DNA of 5,824 nt from an uncultured Desulfobacteraceae bacterium (GTDB taxonomy: Bacteria > Desulfobacterota > Desulfobacteria > Desulfobacterales > UBA2174). The position numbers were made by a program, and so were the translations under genes. The DNA is taken from contig CALJLV010000152.1 in assembly GCA_937982505.1 (NCBI GenBank), positions 1-5,824 on the forward strand, written 5' to 3'. Of this stretch, positions 1 to 5,824 are shown piece after piece. The notes below the pieces were generated by a model. It made no database searches. It had not been told where the DNA came from and saw nothing but the letters and a program-made list of their open reading frames with translations. How positions within the stretch are numbered: position 1 is the stretch's first letter; each line of letters begins with the position of its first letter.

Positions 1-959
1 TCGCCGAGGCCGGAGCCAATCCCATCTCCCAGCTGGCCTTCACCCTGGCCAACGGGTTCACCTATCTGGAGTACTACCTGTCCCGGGGCATGCCGGTGGA
101 CAGCTTCGGTCCCAACCTCTCCTTTTTCTTCTCCAACGGGATGGACCCGGAGTACACCGTCATCGGCCGGGTGGCCCGGCGCATCTGGGCCATCGCCCTG
201 CGCGACAAATACGGGGCCTCGCCGCGCAGCCAGATGCTCAAGTACCACATCCAGACCTCGGGGCGCAGCCTGCACAGCCAGGACATCCAGTTCAACGACA
301 TCCGCACCACCCTCCAGGCCCTGTGCGCCATCTACGACAACTGCAACAGTTTGCACACCAACGCCTTTGACGAGGCCATCACCACCCCCACCGAGGAGTC
401 GGTGCGCCGGGCCCTGGCCATCCAGATGATCATCAACCGCGAGTGGGGGCTGGCCAAAAACGAAAATCCCCTCCAGGGGGCCTTCATCGTGGACATGCTC
501 ACCGACCTGGTCGAGGAGGCCGTGCTGAGCGAGTTCGACCGCATCACGGCCCGCGGCGGCGTCCTGGGGGCCATGGAAACCGGCTACCAGCGCAGCAAGA
601 TCCAGGACGAGTCCATCTACTACGAGACCCTCAAACATACCGGCGAGCTGCCCATCATCGGGGTCAACACCTTCCGCGATCCCCATGCCGACGGCCAGGA
701 ACTCAGCGAAGGCGGCTTCGGCTGCGTCGAACTGGCCCGGGCCACCGAGGAGGAAAAGGAATCGCAGCTGCGGCGCCTGGCCGAATTCCAGGAGCGCCAC
801 GCCGAAAAGGCCCCCGAAGCCCTGGCCCGGCTCCAGCAGATGGCCCTGTCCGGGGGCAACATGTTCGCCGAACTGATGGAAACCGTGCGCCACTGCAGCC
901 TGGGTCAAATCACCCGGGCCCTGTACGAGGTGGGGGGCAAGTACCGGCGGAACATGTAG
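1..959 (+). CDS. icmF: IcmF-like coenzyme B12-dependent acyl-CoA mutase, C-terminal part (5' end outside window)
   Basis: About 318 residues are visible, reading in from the left edge (first whole codon at base 3) to a TAG stop. They belong to the TIM-barrel and C-terminal part of the methylmalonyl-CoA mutase superfamily, which rearranges acyl-CoA carbon skeletons by a radical mechanism. Visible landmarks are AEAGANPISQLAFTLANG at the left edge, directly after where the family's active-site Tyr-His lies, then FFFSNGMDPEYTVIGRVARR, HIQTSGRSLHSQD, NSLHTNAFDEAITTPTEESV and the terminal CSLGQITRALYEVGG...YRRNM. This wording is that of IcmF (fused isobutyryl-CoA mutase) rather than MutB. The protein ends without the C-terminal B12-binding domain (DxHxxG) of MutB, consistent with IcmF, where the B12 domain and a MeaB-like GTPase lie at the N terminus. 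Those parts and the substrate-specificity residues are outside the window, so isobutyryl/butyryl-CoA specificity is inferred. It is the first visible gene of the operon. Confidence 0.85.
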   Translation, partial: AEAGANPISQLAFTLANGFTYLEYYLSRGMPVDSFGPNLSFFFSNGMDPEYTVIGRVARRIWAIALRDKYGASPRSQMLKYHIQTSGRSLHSQDIQFNDIRTTLQALCAIYDNCNSLHTNAFDEAITTPTEESVRRALAIQMIINREWGLAKNENPLQGAFIVDMLTDLVEEAVLSEFDRITARGGVLGAMETGYQRSKIQDESIYYETLKHTGELPIIGVNTFRDPHADGQELSEGGFGCVELARATEEEKESQLRRLAEFQERHAEKAPEALARLQQMALSGGNMFAELMETVRHCSLGQITRALYEVGGKYRRNM

Positions 960-992
960 ATCTCCCCTCTCAAATTTGAAATTTCGGATTCG

Positions 993-1014
993 CCCGGCTG
1001 CCGCGGCAACCGGG
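993..1014 (+). other. GC-rich imperfect hairpin between mutase and thiolase genes
   Basis: CCCGG (993-997) pairs with CCGGG (1010-1014) around the self-complementary TGCCGCGGCA (999-1008), leaving one C/A mismatch between the two stems. The hairpin sits 6 nt before the thiolase Shine-Dalgarno. It has no T-run after it, so it does not look like a classical intrinsic terminator. It could stabilise the mRNA end or modulate passage between genes; that role is inference. Just upstream is an AT-rich palindrome, TCAAATTTGA (970-979), that stands out against the GC-rich background. Confidence 0.4.
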
Positions 1015-1019
1015 GCGGC

Positions 1020-1028
1020 AAGGAGAAG
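1020..1028 (+). promoter_or_regulatory. Ribosome binding site fixing the thiolase start
   Basis: AAGGAGAAG lies with its AAGGAG core 7 nt before the ATG at 1033. This selects 1033 over an in-frame TTG at 976, whose extra 19 residues (rich in Ala and Arg) are not thiolase-like and would run through the intergenic hairpin. Confidence 0.8.
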
Positions 1029-1032
1029 CCAG

Positions 1033-2208
<1,176 letters not shown>

Positions 2209-2226
2209 AAAACAGCTTTGTCGAAC

Positions 2227-2249
2227 CCGTCGGACAAGTCAGACGACGG
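2227..2249 (+). repeat. Small inverted repeat overlapping two copies of a 9-bp GTCRGACRA unit
   Basis: CCGTCG (2227-2232) and CGACGG (2244-2249) form a 6-bp stem around an 11-nt loop. The same stretch reads as two tandem 9-mers, GTCGGACAA (2229-2237) and GTCAGACGA (2238-2246). It lies 18 nt after the thiolase stop. Without a T-run it is at best a weak terminator. Confidence 0.4.
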
Positions 2250-2257
2250 CAGAACGG

Positions 2258-2293
2258 TATAGGGCCTATAAGTCCTATAAGACCAATCAAACC
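2258..2293 (+). repeat. Four tandem 9-bp units (TATARGNCC type) in the thiolase-hbd spacer
   Basis: The units are TATAGGGCC (2258-2266), TATAAGTCC (2267-2275), TATAAGACC (2276-2284) and a degenerate AATCAAACC (2285-2293). The block ends 4 nt before the Shine-Dalgarno AAGGAGG (2298-2304) of the next gene. It is AT-richer than its surroundings. The TATAAG hexamers resemble a -10 box, but I find no -35 hexamer at 16-18 nt upstream, so I do not call a promoter. Confidence 0.7.
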
Positions 2294-2308
2294 CAAAAAG
2301 GAGGCACC

Positions 2309-3160
2309 ATGCAAATCAGCACTTTCGGCGTCATCGGCGCCGGTCAGATGGGCAACGGGATCGCCCAGGTGGCCGCCGCCAGCGGCCTCAACGTGATCAT
2401 GCACGACATCAAGGACGAGTTCGTGGCCCGGGGCATGGCCAGCATCGAGAAGAACCTGGGCCGGCAGGTGGACAAGGGCAAGCTGGCCGCGGCCGAAAAG
2501 GAAGCCATCATCGGCCGCATCCAGACCAGTGTGGACCTGAAAAACCTCGCCCCGGCCGATTTCGTGGTGGAGGCGGCCACCGAGAACCAGGCCATCAAGT
2601 TTCAGCTTTTCCGGGATCTGGACGCCCTCTGCGGCGCGCACGCCATCCTGGCCACCAACACCTCCTCGATTCCCATCGGGCGCATCGCGGCCCAGACCCG
2701 CCGGCCGGAAAAGGTCATCGGCATGCATTTCATGAACCCGGTGCCGGTGATGAAACTGGTGGAGGTGATCCGCGGTCTGGCCACCTCCGACGACACCTTC
2801 CAGCTCACCTGGGACTTGTCGCTCCGTTTCGGCAAAACCCCGGCCGAGGCGAGCGATTTTCCGGGATTCATCGCCAACCGCATCCTGCTGCCCATGATTA
2901 ACGAGGCGGTCTACTGCCTCTACCACGGGGTGGGCACGGCCGAGGCCATCGACACGGTGATGAAGCTGGGCATGAACCATCCCATGGGCCCCCTGGCCCT
3001 GGCGGATCTCATCGGCCTGGACACCTGCCTGGCCATCATGGAAACCCTCTACGACGGATTCAAGGACAGCAAGTACCGCCCCTGCCCCCTGCTGCGCAAG
3101 TACGTGGAGGCCGGCTGGCTGGGCCGCAAAACCGGCCGGGGATTTTACAGCTACGCCTGA
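2309..3160 (+). CDS. hbd: 3-hydroxybutyryl-CoA dehydrogenase (NAD-dependent)
   Basis: This 283-residue cytosolic enzyme matches the usual length of stand-alone Hbd. It oxidises (S)-3-hydroxybutyryl-CoA to acetoacetyl-CoA with NAD+, or runs in reverse. The N-terminal Rossmann domain has GVIGAGQMGNGIA with the glycine loop at residues 10-15, and an acidic residue (D33) at the end of the second strand, which favours NAD over NADP. Catalytic positions of the family are all present: S119 in NTSS, H140 in GMHFMNPVPVMKLVE, E152 in the same motif, and N190 in PGFIANRIL. The C-terminal domain ends in the typical GWLGRKTGRGFYSY. The start is set by AAGGAGG 4 nt upstream. It follows the thiolase after a 100-nt spacer containing short tandem repeats, the longest gap in the operon. 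The next gene begins 35 nt after its stop. Confidence 0.93.
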   Translation: MQISTFGVIGAGQMGNGIAQVAAASGLNVIMHDIKDEFVARGMASIEKNLGRQVDKGKLAAAEKEAIIGRIQTSVDLKNLAPADFVVEAATENQAIKFQLFRDLDALCGAHAILATNTSSIPIGRIAAQTRRPEKVIGMHFMNPVPVMKLVEVIRGLATSDDTFQLTWDLSLRFGKTPAEASDFPGFIANRILLPMINEAVYCLYHGVGTAEAIDTVMKLGMNHPMGPLALADLIGLDTCLAIMETLYDGFKDSKYRPCPLLRKYVEAGWLGRKTGRGFYSYA

Positions 3161-3183
3161 ATGATTTGCAAACCCAGACCCAT

Positions 3184-3189
3184 AGGAGA
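3184..3189 (+). promoter_or_regulatory. Ribosome binding site fixing the XRE-cupin start
   Basis: AGGAGA lies 6 nt before the ATG at 3196. It decides between this ATG and an in-frame TTG at 3166, which lies only 6 nt after the preceding stop and has no Shine-Dalgarno of its own. The ten extra residues of the longer form do not belong to the helix-turn-helix domain. Confidence 0.75.
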
Positions 3190-3195
3190 ATTCTC

Positions 3196-3762
3196 ATGCC
3201 TGCCAAGAAAAGCCAGGATGCACCGGCGCGCGGAATCGGTTCCATCGGCCAGAAGATCAAACGGGTGCGCACGGCCAAGAAGGTGACCCTGGACCGGCTG
3301 GCCAACGACACCGGTTTTTCCATCGACTACATCAAAGAAATTGAGTCGGGCCAGACCATCCCGCCGGTGGGCGCCTTGCTCCAGCTGGCTCGGTCCCTGG
3401 AGGTGGATTCATCCCTGCTGCTCAAGGAACAGGAATCCAAGCTTTCGGACCGCATCCAGGCCTATACCAAACGCACGGACAACTATGCCTATGAAACCTT
3501 GACCCCCGGGGCCGAAAACAAGCACCTGAAAGCCTTTCGCGTCGCCATCCCCGCCGGCCAGGACCACAAGGGGGTCGGCTACCAGCACGAGGGCGAAGAG
3601 TTCGACTACGTGCTCAAAGGCCGGATCGAGGTTGTCGTGGGCGACCACGTCAACACCCTGGCGGCGGGAGAATCGCTCCATTTCAACTCGGGGATCCGCC
3701 ACAAGCTGCGCAACATCGGCGCCGAGGACGCCGAATTGATCGTGGTCATCTACAACCCCTGA
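3196..3762 (+). CDS. XRE-family transcriptional regulator with C-terminal cupin sensor domain
   Basis: The 188-residue protein combines an N-terminal XRE helix-turn-helix (about residues 17-75; IGQKIKRVRTAKKVTLDRLA, then the recognition helix region FSIDYIKEIESGQTIPP) with a cupin_2 beta-barrel (about 113-187). Proteins of this build usually bind DNA as dimers and sense a small ligand in the cupin. Cupin motif 1 reads YQHEGEEFDYVLKG (129-142), so the first histidine of the usual HxH is Tyr129, while H131 and E135 remain. Motif 2 has G158, H169 and N173 (GESLHFNSGIRHKLRN). Metal binding is therefore possible but not complete by the classical pattern. There is no catalytic motif that would make it an enzyme. 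It sits inside the operon, 35 nt after hbd and 26 nt before the acyl-CoA dehydrogenase, so it probably controls these genes. Its ligand and whether it represses or activates are unknown. Confidence 0.9.
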   Translation: MPAKKSQDAPARGIGSIGQKIKRVRTAKKVTLDRLANDTGFSIDYIKEIESGQTIPPVGALLQLARSLEVDSSLLLKEQESKLSDRIQAYTKRTDNYAYETLTPGAENKHLKAFRVAIPAGQDHKGVGYQHEGEEFDYVLKGRIEVVVGDHVNTLAAGESLHFNSGIRHKLRNIGAEDAELIVVIYNP

Positions 3763-3788
3763 ACCCGTGCCCGCGCAAGGAGAGGTCC

Positions 3789-4943
3789 ATGAGCTTCCGG
3801 CTGACCGACGAACAGTTGATGATCCAGTCCATGGTCCGCGAGTTCGCCCGCAAGGTGGTGCAGCCCACGGCCGCCGAGCGGGACCGGACCAAGGCGTTTC
3901 CCGCCGAGAACCTGCGCCAGATGGGGGAACTCGGCCTGATGGGCATGATGATCCCCGACGCCTATGACGGGGCCGGGGCGGACTGCGTGAGCTACGTGCT
4001 GGCCCTGATCGAGATCGCCTCGGCCTGCGCGGCCACCGCGGTGGTGATGTCGGTGCAAAATTCCATCGTCTGCGAGAGCCTCTACCGCTGCGGCACCGAG
4101 GTTCAGAAACAAAAATATTTGCGCCCCCTGGCGGCCGGCGAAATCATCGGCGCCTTTGCCCTCACCGAGCCGTCGGCCGGCAGCGACCCGGTGCGCCAGA
4201 CCACCAGTGCGGTACGCGACGGCGACCACTACGTGATCAACGGCACCAAACGCTTCATCACCTCGGGGCAGAATTCCTCGGTGGTCATCGTCACCGCCAA
4301 GACCGACGAAGCCCAGCGCCACAAGGGGATCAGCGCCTTTGTGGTGGAAAAGGGAACCCCGGGACTCACCGTGGGGCACGTGGAAGACAAAATGGGACTG
4401 CGGGCCTCGGACACCACCGACCTGATCTTCGAGGACTGCCGGGTGCCGGTGGAGAATCTGCTCGGGGAAGAGGGCCAGGGGTTCGCCATCGCCATGCAGG
4501 GGCTGGACGGGGGGCGGATCGGCATCGCGGCCCAGTCGGTGGGGGTGGCGCGGGCAGCCCTGGACGAGGCGGTCAAGTACGCCAAACAGCGGGAGCAGTT
4601 CGGCCAGCCCATCGCCAAATTCCAGGGGCTGCGCTGGATGGTGGCCGACATGGCCACCGAGATCGAGGCCGCCCGCCAGCTGGTCCTCTCGGCCGCCGCC
4701 CTCAAGGACCGCGGCGAGCCCCACAGCCAGCAGGCCTCCATGGCCAAGCTCTTCGCCTCGGAGATGGTCCAGCGCGTCACCGGCCAGGCGATCCAGATCC
4801 ACGGCGGCTACGGCTTCACCAAGGACTATCCCGTGGAGCGCTTCTACCGCGACGCCCGCGTCTTTACCATCTACGAGGGCACCAGCGAGATCCAGCGCAT
4901 CGTGATTTCCAACCACGTCTTCAAGGACAAGCGCCAGGGATGA
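3789..4943 (+). CDS. Short-chain acyl-CoA dehydrogenase (butyryl-CoA dehydrogenase-like, FAD)
   Basis: The protein has 384 residues, the usual length of the family. It removes two hydrogens from the alpha and beta carbons of an acyl-CoA, passing electrons from FAD to electron-transfer flavoprotein. Domain order is N-terminal helices (about 5-115), middle beta domain with FALTEPSAGSD (123-133) and FITSG (156-160), and the C-terminal helical domain. That domain carries GRIGIAAQSVGVA, AKQREQFGQPI, IHGGYGFTKDYPVERFYRDA and the signature YEGTSEIQR. The catalytic base is Glu363 in YEGTSE, the position used by short- and medium-chain enzymes rather than isovaleryl-CoA dehydrogenase. Butyryl-CoA is the most likely substrate given the thiolase and hbd genes; isobutyryl- or 2-methylbutyryl-CoA are alternatives. 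AAGGAGAGG (3777-3785) precedes the ATG. It starts 26 nt after the regulator gene and is the last gene of the plus-strand operon. No etfAB gene is in view. Confidence 0.93.
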   Translation: MSFRLTDEQLMIQSMVREFARKVVQPTAAERDRTKAFPAENLRQMGELGLMGMMIPDAYDGAGADCVSYVLALIEIASACAATAVVMSVQNSIVCESLYRCGTEVQKQKYLRPLAAGEIIGAFALTEPSAGSDPVRQTTSAVRDGDHYVINGTKRFITSGQNSSVVIVTAKTDEAQRHKGISAFVVEKGTPGLTVGHVEDKMGLRASDTTDLIFEDCRVPVENLLGEEGQGFAIAMQGLDGGRIGIAAQSVGVARAALDEAVKYAKQREQFGQPIAKFQGLRWMVADMATEIEAARQLVLSAAALKDRGEPHSQQASMAKLFASEMVQRVTGQAIQIHGGYGFTKDYPVERFYRDARVFTIYEGTSEIQRIVISNHVFKDKRQG

Positions 4944-4951
4944 AACGGTGA

Positions 4952-4994
4952 CGGGATCCAGCGCGAGACCCGCTGGGCCTCTCATTGGATCCCG
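4952..4994. terminator. Possible bidirectional terminator or palindrome in the convergent gap
   Basis: A perfect 9-bp inverted repeat, CGGGATCCA (4952-4960) and TGGATCCCG (4986-4994), flanks a 25-nt centre. The centre holds a smaller alternative stem, AGCG (4960-4963) with CGCT (4971-4974). It starts 9 nt after the acyl-CoA dehydrogenase stop and ends 4 nt before the convergent ACT gene's stop, the right place for termination in both directions. There is no T-run on either strand, so intrinsic termination is uncertain. Confidence 0.4.
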
Positions 4995-4997
4995 GGT

Positions 4998-5486
4998 TCA
5001 TTCCTTGAAGATGCTCGCCGCCTGATCGATATCCTCCGGACAAAAGACGAAGAGGCACTTGGCCTCCGGGCCGGACACCGAGCCGTAAACGTAGTTGATG
5101 TTGAGCCCCTCCTCGCCGAATCTGGCCGCGATGCGGGCCAGTTCGCCGGGTCGGTTTTCCAGTTCGATGGCGATCACCGGCAGGATGTCGAAGACGTAAT
5201 CGCCCTTGGAAAGCAGGTCGATGGCCCGATTGATGGTCCCGTCAGCCGGCAGGAAACGGATCAGGGCGAAGTCGGCCGAGTCCTTGCGCATGGAGTTGTA
5301 GCTGGCCGCCGAGGCAATCCGCTTGAGGGATTTGCCCCGGGCCTGGAACAGTTCGCGTACATAGTTGGACGCGTCCTGGATCGTCAGGGCATCAATGTTG
5401 ATGCCCGCCTCGGCGAGCATGCCCGCCAGCCGGCCCAGCTCGCCGGGAGCGTTTTTCAGAAAAAGCGAAATTTCGGTGCGTACCAT
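4998..5486 (-). CDS. Double ACT-domain protein, probable amino-acid or small-ligand binding regulator
   Basis: The 162-residue protein consists of two ACT modules and nothing else: no enzymatic, membrane or DNA-binding segment. The first begins ISLFLKNAPGELGRLAGMLA (residues 6-25) followed by EAGINIDALTIQD. The second begins IAIELENRPGELARIAARFG (105-124) followed by EEGLNINYVYG. Each has the N-x-PGEL turn that forms the usual ligand site between paired ACT domains. The first module appears to carry an extra segment of roughly 20-30 residues (about 40-70, including RELFQARGKSLKRIA) before its last strand; stand-alone double-ACT proteins I know are nearer 140-145 residues. The start has a strong Shine-Dalgarno (AAGGAGG, complement of 5491-5497) 4 nt away. 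It follows an AMP-forming ligase gene on the same strand, a pairing often seen for such ACT proteins next to phenylacetate-type CoA ligases. Its ligand is unknown. Confidence 0.88.
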   Translation of the reverse strand: MVRTEISLFLKNAPGELGRLAGMLAEAGINIDALTIQDASNYVRELFQARGKSLKRIASAASYNSMRKDSADFALIRFLPADGTINRAIDLLSKGDYVFDILPVIAIELENRPGELARIAARFGEEGLNINYVYGSVSGPEAKCLFVFCPEDIDQAASIFKE

Positions 5487-5507
5487 GGTCCCTCCTTCCT
5501 CGGCCGC

Positions 5508-5529
5508 GGGCCCGGATCAAGGCGGGCCC
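5508..5529 (-). promoter_or_regulatory. Hairpin in the ACT gene leader just upstream of its ribosome binding site
   Basis: Two GGGCCC blocks (5508-5513 and 5524-5529) can pair as a 6-bp all-GC stem with a 10-nt loop. In the transcript this hairpin lies about 10 nt upstream of the Shine-Dalgarno. It could affect translation or mRNA stability. Because GGGCCC is self-complementary and the region is GC-rich, chance is a real alternative. Confidence 0.3.
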
Positions 5530-5625
5530 TGCGCGGCATCTTGTCTCCGGTACCATCGGCCAGATTGGAAAAGCGCCGGCTTTCAGCGCGAATGAACCTC
5601 ATCGCAGCGGTTCCGACGGGGGTTG

Positions 5626-5654
5626 AGTGTAGGCCAGCCATCCCGGTTTTTCAA
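5626..5654 (-). promoter_or_regulatory. Candidate sigma70-type promoter for the ACT-domain gene
   Basis: On the minus strand, TTGAAA (5654-5649, five of six matches to the -35 consensus) is followed after exactly 17 nt by TACACT (5631-5626, four of six matches to the -10 consensus). It lies just past the ligase stop and points at the ACT gene, giving a leader of about 130 nt. Position, spacing and match quality agree, but it is a prediction from the sequence alone. Confidence 0.5.
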
Positions 5655-5670
5655 TCCCGACCTGCAGAGA

Positions 5671-5824
5671 TCATCCATTTTTTTGAGGGCCGCCGAAGAG
5701 GGCCCGGATGCGGCCCCGGTCCGGCTGGCCGTTCACTTGGCGCGGCAGGGCGTCGACGAAGTCCACGTACTGAGGCTTCTTGTAGCGCGCGATGCGCTCC
5801 CCCACAAAGGCGACCAGCGCCTCG
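5671..5824 (-). CDS. AMP-forming acyl-CoA synthetase/ligase, C-terminal 50 residues (5' end outside window)
   Basis: Reading in from the right edge on the minus strand to a TGA at 5673-5671, the last 50 residues of a protein are visible. They match the end of the small C-terminal domain of the ANL (adenylate-forming) superfamily: VAFVGERIARYKKPQYVDFV followed by DALPRQVNGQPDRGRIRALF. The A-x-YK-x-P and LPR-x-x-x-G elements are characteristic. The enzyme would activate a carboxylic acid to its CoA thioester with ATP. At the position of the usual catalytic lysine (LPRTxxGK) there is glutamine (NGQPDR). Some acyl-CoA synthetases of this type lack that lysine, as in LPKTxDGxIDR forms, so this need not mean an inactive enzyme. 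Substrate cannot be judged from this fragment. The stop is 184 nt upstream of the ACT gene start; no clear terminator lies between them. Confidence 0.8.
   Translation of the reverse strand, partial: EALVAFVGERIARYKKPQYVDFVDALPRQVNGQPDRGRIRALFGGPQKNG

Noticed and set aside
2258..2284. TATAAG hexamers as a promoter for hbd
   Set aside because: Three -10-like hexamers occur only because of the 9-bp repeat, and no acceptable -35 hexamer is found 16-18 nt upstream of any of them.
2227..2293. A CRISPR array in the thiolase-hbd spacer
   Set aside because: The repeats are 9 bp long and directly tandem, with no spacers between them and no cas genes nearby.
3750..4985. A 411-codon open frame antisense to the acyl-CoA dehydrogenase
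   Set aside because: It mirrors a strongly recognised gene in GC-rich DNA, and its translation is low-complexity Gly/His/Leu/Asp-rich with no recognisable domain. Long antisense frames are expected here.
5456..5641. Possible small leader peptide gene before the ACT gene (minus strand)
   Set aside because: Its first ATG lies upstream of the likely transcript start, no Shine-Dalgarno precedes its internal ATGs convincingly, and it runs past the ACT start in another frame without a run of one regulatory amino acid.

Overview
The window is GC-rich (roughly two thirds G+C by eye) and densely packed bacterial DNA. Nothing in it is phage, transposon or CRISPR. The gene content suggests a strictly or facultatively anaerobic, fatty-acid-oxidising Desulfobacterota-like bacterium (sulfate reducer or syntroph). 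The reasons are a B12-dependent acyl-CoA mutase of IcmF type beside short-chain beta-oxidation genes, a stand-alone double-ACT protein next to an acyl-CoA ligase, and short intergenic 9-bp repeats of a kind I associate with that group. The taxonomic call is inference; no marker gene is present.

Layout, plus strand, 1-4943: five genes read in one direction with short spacers. They are the C-terminal part of an IcmF-like acyl-CoA mutase (cut by the window edge), an acetyl-CoA C-acetyltransferase (1033-2208), a 3-hydroxybutyryl-CoA dehydrogenase (2309-3160), an XRE-cupin transcriptional regulator (3196-3762) and a short-chain acyl-CoA dehydrogenase (3789-4943). Spacers are 73, 100, 35 and 26 nt, and every complete gene has a good Shine-Dalgarno, so one operon is likely.

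Layout, minus strand, 4998-5824: a two-ACT-domain protein (4998-5486) converges on the operon, and upstream of it lies the C-terminal end of an AMP-forming acyl-CoA ligase (5671-5824, cut by the window edge). A plausible sigma70-type promoter for the ACT gene lies in the 184-nt gap between them. The 54-nt convergent gap carries an inverted repeat.

How the genes fit together: the mutase would interconvert isobutyryl-CoA and n-butyryl-CoA. The acyl-CoA dehydrogenase would oxidise butyryl-CoA to crotonyl-CoA, the dehydrogenase would act on 3-hydroxybutyryl-CoA, and the thiolase would cleave acetoacetyl-CoA to two acetyl-CoA. Only the enoyl-CoA hydratase (crotonase) and the electron-transfer flavoprotein are missing from view. 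The XRE-cupin protein is the obvious candidate regulator of the operon. The same enzymes are reversible, so the direction in vivo cannot be read from the sequence.

I see no clearly new biological system. The points most worth a second look are the arrays of 9-bp repeats before the dehydrogenase gene, the ligase tail lacking the usual catalytic lysine, and the clustering of an isobutyrate-type mutase with a butyrate oxidation set and an internal regulator.
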